Assembly (NCBI GenBank): GCA_039621445.1
Contig: CP154956.1
Span: forward strand, 68,022,452-68,086,451
Source of the DNA: Euglena gracilis
Taxonomy: Eukaryota > Euglenida > Euglenophyceae > Euglenales
DNA: 64,000 bases
Reading direction: 5' to 3'
Under the pieces are notes generated by a model. It was not told the DNA's origin. It did no database searches and was given only the letters and a program-made list of their open reading frames with translations. The translations under genes were made by a program, and so were the position numbers. Shown here one piece after another: positions 24,732-37,300 of the stretch. The first letter of the stretch is position 1. Every line of letters begins with the position of its first letter.

Positions 24732-25150
24732 GTAACCCCCCCCCCCAAATACAAAACCCCCCTGGTTTTATATTTGGGTGAAAAATTTAAGACCCCACGG
24801 GGGGTTTTATATTTGGGGGGTTTTATATTTGGCCGGAAAAATCAACTTCTTGGCGGGATCCAGTAGTCACTTTTTCGGTCCAAAATCACAAATACGCCCA
24901 CCCTTGGGTGTCCAAAATTTTTTTCTTTTCGGGCGAAGGAGCAATTTTCACACGTTTTTGGTAAAAATTGCTCCCAAATCTGCCAAACATCACAATTTCA
25001 GGAGAGATTTTGTGGATTTTTTTTCCTTCCAGCGCTTCGCGCCAGAGGGGGGGTTTTATATTCGGGCGGGATTTCAAGGTCCTCAGGGGGGTTTCATATT
25101 TGGGGGGGGGTTTGTATTTGGGGGGGGGGGTTGTATTTGGGGGGGTTTAC
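24732..25150. mobile_element. C-tract TIR element, AAATACAAA tag
   Basis: Starts GTAACCCCC...AAATACAAA and ends TTGTATTTGGGGGGGTTTAC. Inside, TTTTATATTTGGGG recurs as an inner tag, and CAGCGCTTCGCGCC forms the conserved hairpin. Its interior (GGTCCAAAATCACAAATACG, TTGGTAAAAATTGCTCC) is shared with 39157-39739, which confirms both as copies of one family. Confidence 0.75.
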
Positions 25151-25642
25151 TCAATGTCAATATCAGCCGAACGGTCTAAACCTAATTTTGAGATATAATG
25201 ATGGTTACCCATCACTGTGCCTGTCATAGCAGAAATCACCCCCATCCAAATGCCTTTAAGAATCTGGACCCATCCCGCGTTGAACCACTGAGCCCCCAGG
25301 GGGTTAAAAATTTTAATTTCGCCATATTTTTTCTCTTTCAAAATTCCTTTGTCGCAATAAAATTACTGTAGAAGATTTTTTGTTGCCCTTTTTTGTTGCC
25401 TACAGGAGGGGAGAAGCAATATCCGCATTTCTGTTGCAATTTTCCTGTAATTCTCACAATTTCCGCAGTTTCTCACAAATTTCCACAGTCTTTCCCCTTC
25501 CCGCAATTTTCCCACATGAGCGTGAAATGGCAGGTGAAATGGGTTCCGGCCATTCCTTGAACGTTTCACAAGGGAACCCAGGCACTTTTTGCTGTTTTGT
25601 TAAATTTTCACCAAATTGTGCAAATGCACTAGGGGGGGGGGG

Positions 25643-26529
25643 CAGGATATACTTTTCGGCGCCTTTGGCGCTGAAAATTTTTGAAAAGGTGCTATTTTTA
25701 GCATTTTCACGATTTTCCGGCCATTTTTGGGGAAAATTGAGTGGGTCCCCCGGGACCTCCCGGGGGCCCCCCCCCCAGGGGGTGGGTGGGTGGGGAGGAC
25801 CCCCCTTCCCCCCAGTTTTAAAAACAACCCCTGATTGGCGAAATTTGACTTTGTCGCCAAATATAAAGCCCCCCAACGTGAAGCCCGCCGAGAGTGCTCT
25901 TTTGTTGTGGCAAAATATGAACTTTTGCGTAAATATTACATTTTTTTTCCACAACAATGGCAACAATGGTGCACTTTTGCGAGAATTATGGGGTGTACAA
26001 TGATATTTTTGCTACAGAATTGCTATTTGACTGCATTTGAAGGCCACCAAAGTTCATAGAGGCCACCAAAAAGTTTTATTTTTCCCAAGTATGAAGCCCC
26101 CTCCCCAAGGTCTTCAAATCCTGACCAAATATAAAGTTGGGGAGATTTGTATTTGAGGGATTTTTCTGACAAACGTCATTTTGTGAATGTGTTTCATAAA
26201 CACTCCATTATCGAACCACCCGGTTGACGGTCCTCCAGGTCCTCAGCGAGAGGTTCTATGTTTTCGGGGGAGTTCAATATTTCATCGACCTGAAGTTTGC
26301 CGTTTGGTTTTCCAAATATTGCAGTGCTGTTTCCAACTGCACCAAATGTCATGTTTTGGACCATTTTCAACCCGTCTTTTTCATTGCTGCAATTTGGAGC
26401 ATGAAGAAATTAGGCTTGGGTAAGATGAAGGATTTTCTTTTGAAGGGATTAAAAAGTCTCTGTGTCACCCAGGGGAAAATTGATACCCGCAATTTTTCTG
26501 CAATTTCAGCCATTCTCCGCAATTTTCTG
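25643..26529 (+). repeat. Dispersed repeat, copy B (partner 943-1833)
   Basis: Near-collinear match to 943-1833. The match stops at CAATTTTCTG, after which this copy continues into a GGTGGGTGGATCCGGCC G/C block that copy A lacks. Confidence 0.75.
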
Positions 26530-27647
26530 GGTGGGTGGATCCGGCCGGACCCCCCCGGGGGGTACCTTTTTCGGCTGGTGGGTCCCTGGCGCCGCGGGTG
26601 CCAGAGTTTTTTTTTTGACTGGCGCCGAAGGCACCGAAATTTTTTTGCATTTTCTTAGCCGGGCCTCTTGTCACAGCCAAAATGTACAAGTGCTTTTGTG
26701 GTTCCATGTTAAAGAATTCTGGACAGTTATTGCATTATCCATGAATCTGGTGTTTTTCTTTGTGAATGTCAGTAAATTTCTCATTTCAGTTGTCACATGA
26801 TTTTGTTTTTTTGTTTCTATTTGAAGCGCAGAACTGCATTGTCATCACAATTAAACACAAATGAGCATTGATTTGGTCTTTGTGACAATTGCACAGTAAA
26901 CATCGGCATTTTATATGACAACGGTGATACCAAAAAATAGACAAGGGGGGAAAGCATAAGAAACAGAAACCAGGGGACCTGGTTCCTCCGCTTCGCAGTC
27001 ATCCCCTTTGTCTCAACGTGTGGTGAGTTCGTCGGATGAATCCGACTCCTCCGTGTTTTCGGATTCCATCACCTCGTGGGCGGAGTCCGATTGACCGTTG
27101 TTATCCCGTCGTTGCACATGCACAGACTATTGTTGTAGCATATTTCGATATTTCTGAATGGCGCGGTTGCTTTACCGCGTTCACGTTTGGCAGTGTCGAA
27201 AATACCCCCCCCCAAAGTGGGGCCCCCAGGGGTGGGTGGGTGGATGGGGGGCCCCCCAGGGCCCCCCCTCCCCCGGTCTTAAAAAAGCCCCTGGCACCCC
27301 TCCTGTTGGGAGTTCAATAGTATGGGGGAATGGTATGCAGGAATTTTCTCAAGCTGGAGGAGACCAACCCCCCAGGGGGAGGTCCAGCCAGCCAGCATTT
27401 TTTTCCAGCCAGCATCTCCCAGCCGGGGAGCTGGGGAGCTGAGGGTTCCCCCCCCCAGGGTTCGCTGAAATACATGTCATGGTCGTCTGCACCTGTTTAT
27501 GTTTTTTCTGCTTGCAGGATAGAAACTTGGGCTGGTTAGCACCACTGTGACGGTGGATGTACCAGGTCAAATTTCAAGCCCTTGCACTGCAGCTCCCTCA
27601 GGCTGATCAAAGGAATTTATAATCAGAAGGACAGGCAGGAGCCCAAA
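26530..27647. other. Intergenic with G/C-tract element fragments
   Basis: 26530-26650 and 27195-27290 are G/C-run fragments typical of the CAGG-TIR elements (the second ends GGTCTTAAAAAAGCCCCTGG), without a matching left terminus that I could find. 27355-27475 contains CCAGCCAGCAT words also seen in the elements at 35626 and 53775. I see no gene. Confidence 0.4.
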
Positions 27648-27879
27648 GTAAACCCCCCCCCAAATAACACCCCCCCCCAAATAACACCCCCCCCCCCAAA
27701 TAACACACCCCCCCTCGGGGGCCGATTTCGAGCGCCCAAATAACACCCCCCCCCTGTTTTCCTTTGGTTTTCCATGTAAAAATAACACCCCCCCCAAATA
27801 ACACACCCCCCCCTGGGGCCCCAGTTCGGGTGCCCAAATAACACACCGGGGGGGTGTGTTATTTGGGGGGGGGGTTTAT
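27648..27879. mobile_element. C-tract TIR element, AAATAACAC tag
   Basis: The left end is GTAAACCCCCCCCC followed by AAATAACACC. The right end is GGTGTGTTATTTGGGGGG then GGTTTAT. The tag AAATAACAC occurs seven times in the interior, each after or before a C- or G-run. It is the clearest case of a tag repeated through the whole element. Confidence 0.75.
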
Positions 27880-28396
27880 GCAGAAGTTTAGAGTGGTGCA
27901 AAACAGTAATTTGTTTATAGAAGAAGGAATGTGTACTGACAGCACCTATTACATCATCTACCAAGGATGTTGCTCTTTTGAAATATTTGCCAAAGCACTG
28001 ATGCATGAAGCCATCACCTGTCTTTCTGTAGCACAAGATCGTTACTGTATCCATGCTGGTTGCTTCTATCTGTTCAAGCCTTTTTCTGTGGACCATTGGT
28101 ATGCCCATGTTTGTGCCTTTTCCAAGTTTCCATGTTTGTGCTTTGTGCGTTCCTGTTCTGTGATTTTCGAACAATTAAGGATTTTTTGCTTGTTTTGGGG
28201 AAACCATGGCTGGCTTCAATTCACGAAAACGAACTCTTGGTGTATTACAAATGTTCTGTAAGTTGCACATTTTCCGATTGTCGGCGCTGTTGTTTCAACA
28301 TCATTTTTATCACCATGTTTGATGTGCTTGTGGATCTTTTCAGGAAGCAATGCACAGAGATCAAAGTGGTCGACAGAAGCCGCTTCTGCTGTCAGG

Positions 28397-31300
28397 ATGG
28401 ACTGGCGGATTGCCACGCTCACAGGCGACAAAGGGTGTGCAATGTTCATACAAATTTAATTTCATTCAACGAAAAATAAACATTTCAATAATGAGTTTGG
28501 AAAAGGATGCCACCCAGTATGTATTTCTAATTGCATTCCAGTTGTATTGGTGACGCATCGCAATGTCCGTTATTCAGGTTCCAGTGTTTGGCCGATTGCA
28601 TGTCTCGTTTGTCTGCGACGGGCGTGCGTAAAATGCAACAGTCACCGCCCGGGAGCAAACGCCCAAAAAAACGTCATTTTTGGTCATTTTCTGCACTCCA
28701 AAACGATCGCTCTGCCTCGCCTTGAGGTCACTGTCCTTTAGCTGATCGTTATGGAGGGCGGCAGGGGGACAGGCTCCATTTCGGCTGTTGATGTTTGTGT
28801 TGTGAACGGTTCAAGACGTTTCAACACAAATGTCCTCTTTTCTGTGATCATCTCCATCCTTTCACAGTGAACCAGCGCCTCCTTCAGGACCTAAGGTTCC
28901 TTTACAGGCATATCTCACCCTTGCCTCCTTGTTGGCCATTTACATCTCAAACCAGTGGTCTCGCCAAGTTATCAATTATATTTTCAATTTCTCTTCCACG
29001 GATACATTCTTGCACATGAACGCAGGTGTATCACCTTCAACGGTTATGAGCACAGCATTCGTGTCTGTTCATCAATTTATTTGCAGAGTTGTCTATCTTC
29101 ATGCTTGTGTGCCCCCCAGGCGCGCTCTTTATAAAAATGCTTAATTTTGGAAAAACCAGATGCCAAAAAATTTTTCCCCGGCAATACCTTGCCTTGTGTC
29201 AAAGCTTTTGTTATCCCCCAAAAAGTTGGAATCCACCTTTGGTTCCCTAAGCGTCCGCGGAGGCTCTGCGGAGGCTGGTTCCCCGGATCTTCCAGAGGAT
29301 CCTGAGGAGCCACGGAAGCCGGTTACCTGGAGCCTGCTCATAGATAACCAATTTTTTTGCAGGCCACATCTGAAACAATGAAGAAAATCTTTTACAGGTT
29401 GGCCCCCAAACCCCTTTACACCCCCATACCGCTCCCCTACCCCACACCAATGCCTAAAAAGAGGGGGGGAAAAGTTTTTTTGTTTGCTCCCAAACCCCAC
29501 TAAAAAATTATTTTGCATTCATTTAAAAATTATTTTTCATTTTTGCCCCCCTAAAAATTAAAATTTTGTCTTCTCCCCAACACCCCCCACACCCCCCGTC
29601 AACCATGTCCACTTAATTTTTCCTACACCGTTTACCTGTTTGCTGCTTACGCCATGTCCGCCAAACTTTGTCCACACCAAAGGGTTTTGTTATTGCGGTT
29701 TTGTTATTGAGGATAGGGGGGAGCGTGGAAAGGGGGCAGAGGGGAGCGAGAGGTGGAGAGAGAGGTGGGGGGAGCAAGCTGTTGCTTGAGGACCCCGGGG
29801 GGTCCACTGGCCAGCTATTTTGCTAGATGCTGGGGAAAAAAGGACCAGCTGGACCCCGGGGGGGTTCAGGGTCCCTCACCAGGCCACTCAGCATGCGGCA
29901 AATTGGGCCAGAAGTGAAGTTAGCGCCGGCCAAAAACAGAAAAGAAGCCTTAGTGCAACTAAGGGGGTCCAGGGTCCCCCGATTGGGGTAAAATTCCTCC
30001 GGCGCTGCGCGCCGAGGTGGAAATGGGGTTTTTAACGGGGGTTTTGGCTGACTTTGTTCAAAAGGATCCCAAAAATGGCCAAAAATGGGCATTTTGGCCT
30101 TTTGGGGGGTCTCCAAATTTTTTCAGCCCTTCGCACCAATCACTGGGAAAATCTTACACTAGCTGGGCTGCTATTGGACCCCCTGCCAGCAGGGGGGGTC
30201 GCTGAGCTCTTATCCCTTTATGGGTAAGAGCGAAGCCTACCCCCGGGCAAAAGGGGGGGGTCGGACCCGCCCCCCCCCCCCTCTTCCGACTCTGCCATTT
30301 CGCTGGGGTCCAAAAATCGGTCAAAAATCGATTTTTTGAAAATATCTCGAGAAAACGTACATTATTTCCGGAAGTGTCTCACTGACCAAATACACCCCTG
30401 GAGGCCCTCTATCGCCCCCGTTCGCCGTTTTGGCCACCGACACGCCTGGCCCGGGAGTTGCGGGGAAATCAAAATACCCTTTGGATAGGACATTTTAAGG
30501 GCTTCAATTTAGGTCCTCGGACATTTCTTTTGATTCATTTTTGAGTAATTTTGGGAAAATCGATTTTTTTTGAGCCAAAAAAAAAACGGCCCTAAAAACA
30601 CCCCAAAATGGCCGTTTTGGCCGCAAAAGCGCGCCGGAACGCGCCCCGCCTGTCCCGAGTTACGGCCATTTTTCAGCCAATTCTGCCCATGTTGTACAGT
30701 TTTGGCCTGTTTTGATTTAGCCGGTTTTGGCCATTTTCGGGAGAAAAATCGAAAAAATTGAATTTTTTTTGGCTGGAAACGATGTTTTTTTTTGGCCTCC
30801 CGGATCTGGACAGCTTTTGAGCCAAAATGAGCGCTTTTCGACCCCCCCCCCCGTTTTTGGCCCGAAATCCGCTGGGCAATTTTGAACAATCTGCAGTCTA
30901 GTTCCCTCCCCACCTAGGGGGTACTGAAAATCCTCCAGCGTCAAGCAGAGGTCTGGCTGTAAAACGTTTTACCAACCCCCAGGGAAGGTCATTTCGACTC
31001 TTCAAAAACCCAGTCACCCCCCCACTCCCCCCTCCCCCTGCCCCCCCTAGGCCTTTGCTTAAGGGTTCGCAGTGGGGGGGCTGGACTGCAGCTAATCCAA
31101 ATTTAGCTAGTAGGAATTTTAATGGACCAGGTTTTGAACAGTGCTGAGCTCTTAAAGGGATTTGCACGCAATGGACGGATGAAAAGACCAGCATTGCAAA
31201 ATTCGCATTATTTATGATCTACAAATTGCACACCTGCAATTAACAGTTTTTTATTTATTTTTGAAATGTTAAGAGCATAGACCCCCATAAGGGGGGGGGG

Positions 31301-34300
31301 TGTCGAAAAAACGCTCATTTTCGGCTCAAAAGCAGCTTTTCCGGTCTGGGAGGCCAAAAAAACATCGTTTTGGGCAATTTTTTTTCGATTTTTTTCGACT
31401 TTTTTTTTGACCAGGAAATGACCCAAAATGCATGTAATGGATCCCTGAGCCCAAACCAGCATATATATACATACATTTTTTGCCCCTCCTCTCCCGAAGC
31501 CTGCGAAAAATGCTTGATTTTTTGGCATTTTGGGATTGGGAACCAATGAACAAAAACAGCATGCCAAAACATGTCATTTCCATTTCGGCGAAGGGACACA
31601 GGACCCCAGAGGGGGAGGGGGTTAACTAGTGATTTTCTGGCTGCAGGTAGTGGAAATCTTGGCCAGTGGACCCCCCCAGGTGTCTTAAAGGAAACTGTTT
31701 AAAAACTCCCCCTCCCCCAACAAGAGTTGGGTCTTATTCTTGAGTCCAATGCTGGAGTGCCTTGGGGTTGTTTTTTTTAAACCAAAGTTCTGTTTTTGCC
31801 AAAAAATGAATTATCAGCGCTTCGCCCCCCTGTTTGAATCCTCTCCATTGAACCTGTTTTGATTTTTTGTGTGTTTTCTTACCCCCGATTAAAAAATGCT
31901 GTGTTTATTTTCGTCTTTAAAACACGTTATGGTCATTTTCAGGGATTAATTCCTCTCATTTTTAATTTTTCATGTGTTTTTTATTTATAAGGCAGCAAGG
32001 CTCTTAAGGCCCCCTCGAAAGGGGGGGCTTAAGAATCTCCAGAGGGGAGGTCGTGTGGCGGCACCCGGGTCCGACTTTCTGACTTTTTTGGTCCCGCGCC
32101 CGGGAACCGCCCTGATTCCGGGGGAATTCCGTCGGATTCGGGGAGGATTGGCATTTATTTATAGGAATAGGGTTCGGGTTTGAATCGGCGCGCCGAAAAT
32201 CGGCCCTGTTTAGGACCAAAGTTAGGCCGGAAGTTAAGTCCTCTTTTCAGACGATTTTCAGGGTGCACCTTTGTCAGCGTTTCACCCCAATTCGACCTAA
32301 ATTCTGCCTTACTTGGTCCGGAATGTGGCCTAACTTCTGCCTAAGTTCCTAAAACTGAGCGACCTCCAGGAATGCGTGTAGTATTTTACGATTTTGGATC
32401 TCAAAATAATTAAAAATATATAATGTGTCCAAAGTTTGGATTTGGAATTATTTCCAGTTAATTTTCCATAGAAACTGTCCCTGGAGTACTGTTGTATTTT
32501 GGGAGTTGTTTTATTTTCTTGGGGCGATACTGGGGGGAGATTGGTGATGAACAAAAGTCGTTTGGAAAAAATTGGCAGAACAAGACCCTGCCAAATATTT
32601 TGTACCATTCTTGGCCGAGATTGCCAAATTTTTCCACATGTTTGCGGAAATTATGCATAATATAAAAATTTATATTATGCATATTATTTATATTATTTTT
32701 TTTCATCTCCAATATATTCTGCGCATTTTTTCTCAAAGCATCAATCTGCCCCTGTACAAACCTCTCCCCTTTTGTAAAGCCCCCCCTGGGGTCTGGTTTG
32801 GACACCTGAAAAAAAAATAGCCCTCCCCAAATGTGCAGAACCCAAGGTGGCTTTTGAATGCAAGCATCAATTTTTTGTGTGTGTGGACGTTTGATGTTTG
32901 CATGAGAATTGATCTATCTGGGCCAGAATTGTGAAGGTTGGAGAAAATTGAGAGGTGGGAGGAAAATCACGATGTTATTGATATGGACCTGTATTGAAGA
33001 AGGCGATTACAATATTAATCGCAAAAACAGTTTGATCCCTAAAACCAACCCCACAGGTTTTGAAGCCCCTAGAATTTCCATTAGTTAGGAAATCTATGGG
33101 AACTCTACATTTGGGTTTTTTTCGATCTTTTTTTCAACCAAGGAAGGAAGGAGATCTTTTCCTTGTGGGCCTTTACTGGGGCCAGGGTTTTTTTTAAAGG
33201 TTGAATCCCCACAGGGGGGGGGTGAGTTGGACCCCCTCCTGGTCTTAAAGCAATCCTGATTTTGGGGGGCACTCCTCTTAATAACACCAGGGGTTTTTTG
33301 TCTTGGACCCCCGGGAGGGGGGGTAGGGTGTTAGGGGGTAGGGTGGGTGGGTCTGGCCGAGCCACCCCGGGGGGTGGGATGTACTTTTCGGCACCAAAAT
33401 TTTTGAAAAGATGCTATTTTTAGCATTTTTAGCCATTTTTTGCCATTTTCGGGGAAAAGTGAGTGGGTCCCCCCGGACCCCCCCCTGGTCTTTAAAAAAC
33501 CCTGTATAACATATACCTTATGTACCATAGAGTTAGTGGCCACAAGACTCGAGACACAAGACACGAGACTCTAAACAATAACTCTGATAATAATAATTCT
33601 GTCTTCCCATCAAATCTTTTGGCACAAGGAATAAAGACAGTCAGAAATAAATGCATTATTGCAGAATGCTTTCGGACTGATGTTGTTTCCCAGCGTTGGA
33701 TATATCTCGCGAGCAGTACGCTGTTCTTTCGGGTGCTGGATTCACAGTATTTTACGCACTGATGAGCTTAGTGGCGGGATCATTGGCTGACAGGGGCAAC
33801 CGCAAGAAGGTTGCAGGTGTGGTTCACGTCTGTGAAGGATCATCAGCGTGTCCGTGCTTCTTTCACTCCTGCCCTGCTGCCCTGCTTTAATTTCTGTCGC
33901 ATTCATCGTGTTCCATGGCTTAACCTTCACAAGGATTAAATGCACACAGTCGACTTGAGGTAGGTTTCTGCCCAACCCAAATAAGTTGCTGTCGACGGCC
34001 AATATCCCGCTTCGTACTGGAAAGGTGTCACCCCCCGGCAGAGTGTCGGAAAGGGCAGTCCACCACTGCTGCTCGCAGTCATCTCCGCGGTGTCCTGGAG
34101 CGCGGCCACCGCCCTCCAGGCCCTCTGCACCTCCTTCTCCGGCCTGGCCGTGCTGCGGGCCGTCCAGGGCATTTCACAGGTTCGCTCTCAATTTCAAATT
34201 CCTGTGCGGTGCTCCATTGTTTTGTTGACGGATTTTGGGCAGTCATCCATCACTGTCATCTCAAGGTCCGACTCGGGGCAAACTGGCCCAAAAGGATTTT

Positions 34301-37300
34301 TATCTATCGCCACAGCACCAATGAACCGGCATTCATTCTTGACCTGTCCAGCACCCATCCAGCACCCCTGTTTGTGTTAGTATCTGGTTTATGCTACCCA
34401 GTTTTGCTGGGTTTTTTTTGAGCGAATGTGCTTAAGTACTGGTTAGCTGCAGCCCCCGAAATAATTTACGCTGCATTTCTGTTTGTTGGATGCCCAAGTT
34501 TATGTTACATTGGAAGATGGCTGAAAAAGATCCATCCAGATAACCCCCCTGGCCAAATACAGCAAAGGAGACATTTACTCACACAACCATGGGGCAGTGT
34601 AATAAACCTTTTTTATCACATGCCCACCTCTTTTATGAAATTGTTGTAATTGTTTCAGAGAAACCATCAGCTACCTATTCCTGAAGAGGCCACAAAGATG
34701 GACGTAGTGGTGACGAAAGTACTGACCAAAAAGTTGCACGACTCGTTTAAAAAGGTCCGTCCACTAACGTTGTGCGGGGGCAAAGCTTTTTCAGGGGGGT
34801 TTCCACACACGTTTCTGAGGATGTGCGGTTTTAGTTCCGAAATAACCCCCTCAATATAAAGCCCCCCATTGAGGGTCTTGAAATACCGCCAAATATAAAG
34901 CCGGGGGGCTTCATATTTGGGGGGTTTAGCTGCCTTTCAAGATATTCTGCACCCGAAGTGTGCCGCATTCTTCTGAATTTTCGCAATCTATTGCGTTTTG
35001 CTGACAATGGTGACCTTGCACCACATTTTACGCCGTACCCCCCATCTTATTGCTTAGTGTGCAGGTTCTTGCCCATCAGAGCTGTATTTGCCACTGCACT
35101 GATGTGTGTCATTTCGCAGGCTTTCTGCACTCCAGCTGCCTATACATTGATTGCTGATTCTTTTCCCAAGAATATTGTGGCTTCAATGAATGGTATTTAT
35201 GGCTCAGCTATCTACTTTGGAGGTGTGAACACCGCACGTTCGCGCAAAAGTCTTGATTGCCAAAACAACAAATTTGTGTTGTGCCAAAGCAAGGTGTTGA
35301 AATTTCAATTTTCCCCGACCTGCCTACGATTGGTTCCCTTGCCATTAGGGTCTCTCATCTACGCAGTTCCACATCCCATTCAATCATGTTTCCTGCCGGT
35401 GTCTCAGGGGCTCTTGCATCACTTGGAATCCTTCTTGGCCAGGGACCATTGCCGTGGAGACAGAACCCAACCTCACGGGGGACCGGCAGCAATGTGTGCT
35501 GTGGGGGGTCATCAGGCCGTGTCCATCAGGTGGTTCTGTGATTGGACATTGGCAACCAAATGGTTCCTGGCAGGGACAACCAGTATGGCTGGCGATCCAC
35601 CACCGTCATCATTGGTGCTTTCGCCCAGGGGTTTCCTTAAACCAGAGGGGACCCTACCTCTGGGGGGGGTCCAGCCTGCCAGCACCATTTTTTTCCAGCC
35701 AGCAACTCCCAGCCGGGCAGCAACCCCCCCCCCCGGGTGAAAGAGAGCTGGGGCCAGACTGGCGAAGCTGGGCTGGACCGCAAAAAAGATTCGGCACAAA
35801 GCGCGGAAAATTTTGAAAACAGGGGTCAAAAAGTGGTCAAAATGGCCTTGAGGTTTTTTTGGGGGGTTTTCACCTGAAATTTTTGGCTAAAAATCAAACC
35901 CAACCCATCTGTATTTGGGCTTTCTTGCCATTTTTTTGGGTGCCCACCGGGTTCAGCTGCCAGCCGACCCCCCCCTGACCCCCCCCCCCGGGGTCCAGCC
36001 AGCACCTTTCTTTTGAGCAGCACCCACAGCCCGTGGGTCCTTAAGAAAAACCCATGCTTTCGGCATCCTGACAGCCCTGGCCGGCACCGTCTTCATCCAA
36101 GCCCCAGACAAGGGTCAGGTGTTGCTTCCTTCCTTGCCAGGGGGTTAGCTTGACAACAAATGCCCTTCCAGCCATTTCTGAAAAAGATGTTTAAATGATA
36201 ACAGATGCTGTAAAAAGAGCAGTCAAATAGGCAAAACTTTCATGAAGAGGACTGCTTGCGCACGTGTGTGACACATTCTGCCTCGCAGCCCAGGATCTGC
36301 GTGTGAAAATGTCATTGCTTTCTTGAAAATCATAAAAGGTTAAATTTTGCCCCAGGTTCCCCGCGGTGAAGCCCTCAACAAAAATCAGGGTATGTTCCCC
36401 AATCCTCAGCTTTCTTTGCAATTGCGACATATTTCCCCCAACTGCACTTTGCAGGAGAAGGCAATCACCTCCAGCACAGTGGCCCAGGCAGCTCCAGCAC
36501 CCACCGTCCTCCAGCTCCTCGGGACCATTGCCAGTGACTCCCGTGCCGTGCTGGCACAGCGCAGTGCACAGCTGATATTCCTGGCCTCCGCCTTCCGTTT
36601 CTGTGCTGGTACGTCCCCCGGAGATTTTTCTGAGCTGTTTTCAACGCAATGTTGGTGTTTGGAAGTTTGTTTTGGATCTCCGAAACTTGGTACACCATTG
36701 TACAACGGGTTCACACGTCCAATATCAGCACCCAGGGGTATTTTTTTGTTGACACAAAAGATGTCATTACGTCGAAAGCTTTGGTTAATATATATCTGAC
36801 GGAGTATCTTACAATGTTTTTTCCCCCTTATTGCTTGCTTTATCAGTTTGGGTTAAGGGCATTGTCAATTTGTGTGCTCCCTCTGGTCTGACTCCATTGA
36901 ACGTTGTGCTCCCTCTTCCCAGGTTTCTCCATTGGCGTCTGGAAAGCGCCATTTATCTTCGAGAAGTTTCCAGAGTTGGCGACCTCCTTTGGAGCCATCA
37001 ACGCGGGAGTCATCAGCATTGGGGGCTTTGCCTCCAGCCTTCTGGGCGGCTTCCTTGCGGATCGGATATTCACTGGCCGAAAGAAACTCTTCGTACCAGC
37101 GGTGGGGTCCTTGCTGGCGGTGTGCTGCTCTTTGTGAAACGATGACTGTCGGAGAACTGTTCTGCGAAAAATTTTCTTGGGTGGTGGTGGTGTTATCGTT
37201 GTGATGCGAGGCAGGTGGGCACACAGCACCATCTGTTTCAAATGCGTTGCTTGCAAGGGTGCATGTTGTTGTCAGGTTGTTTGGCTGGCCCGTTTTCTCT

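Noticed and set aside
28216-28449. Minus-strand frame that looks protein-like (VAIRQSILTAEAASVDHFDL)
   Set aside because: It overlaps the transporter's first exon on the plus strand, whose splice phase joins perfectly to the next exon. The plus reading is better supported.
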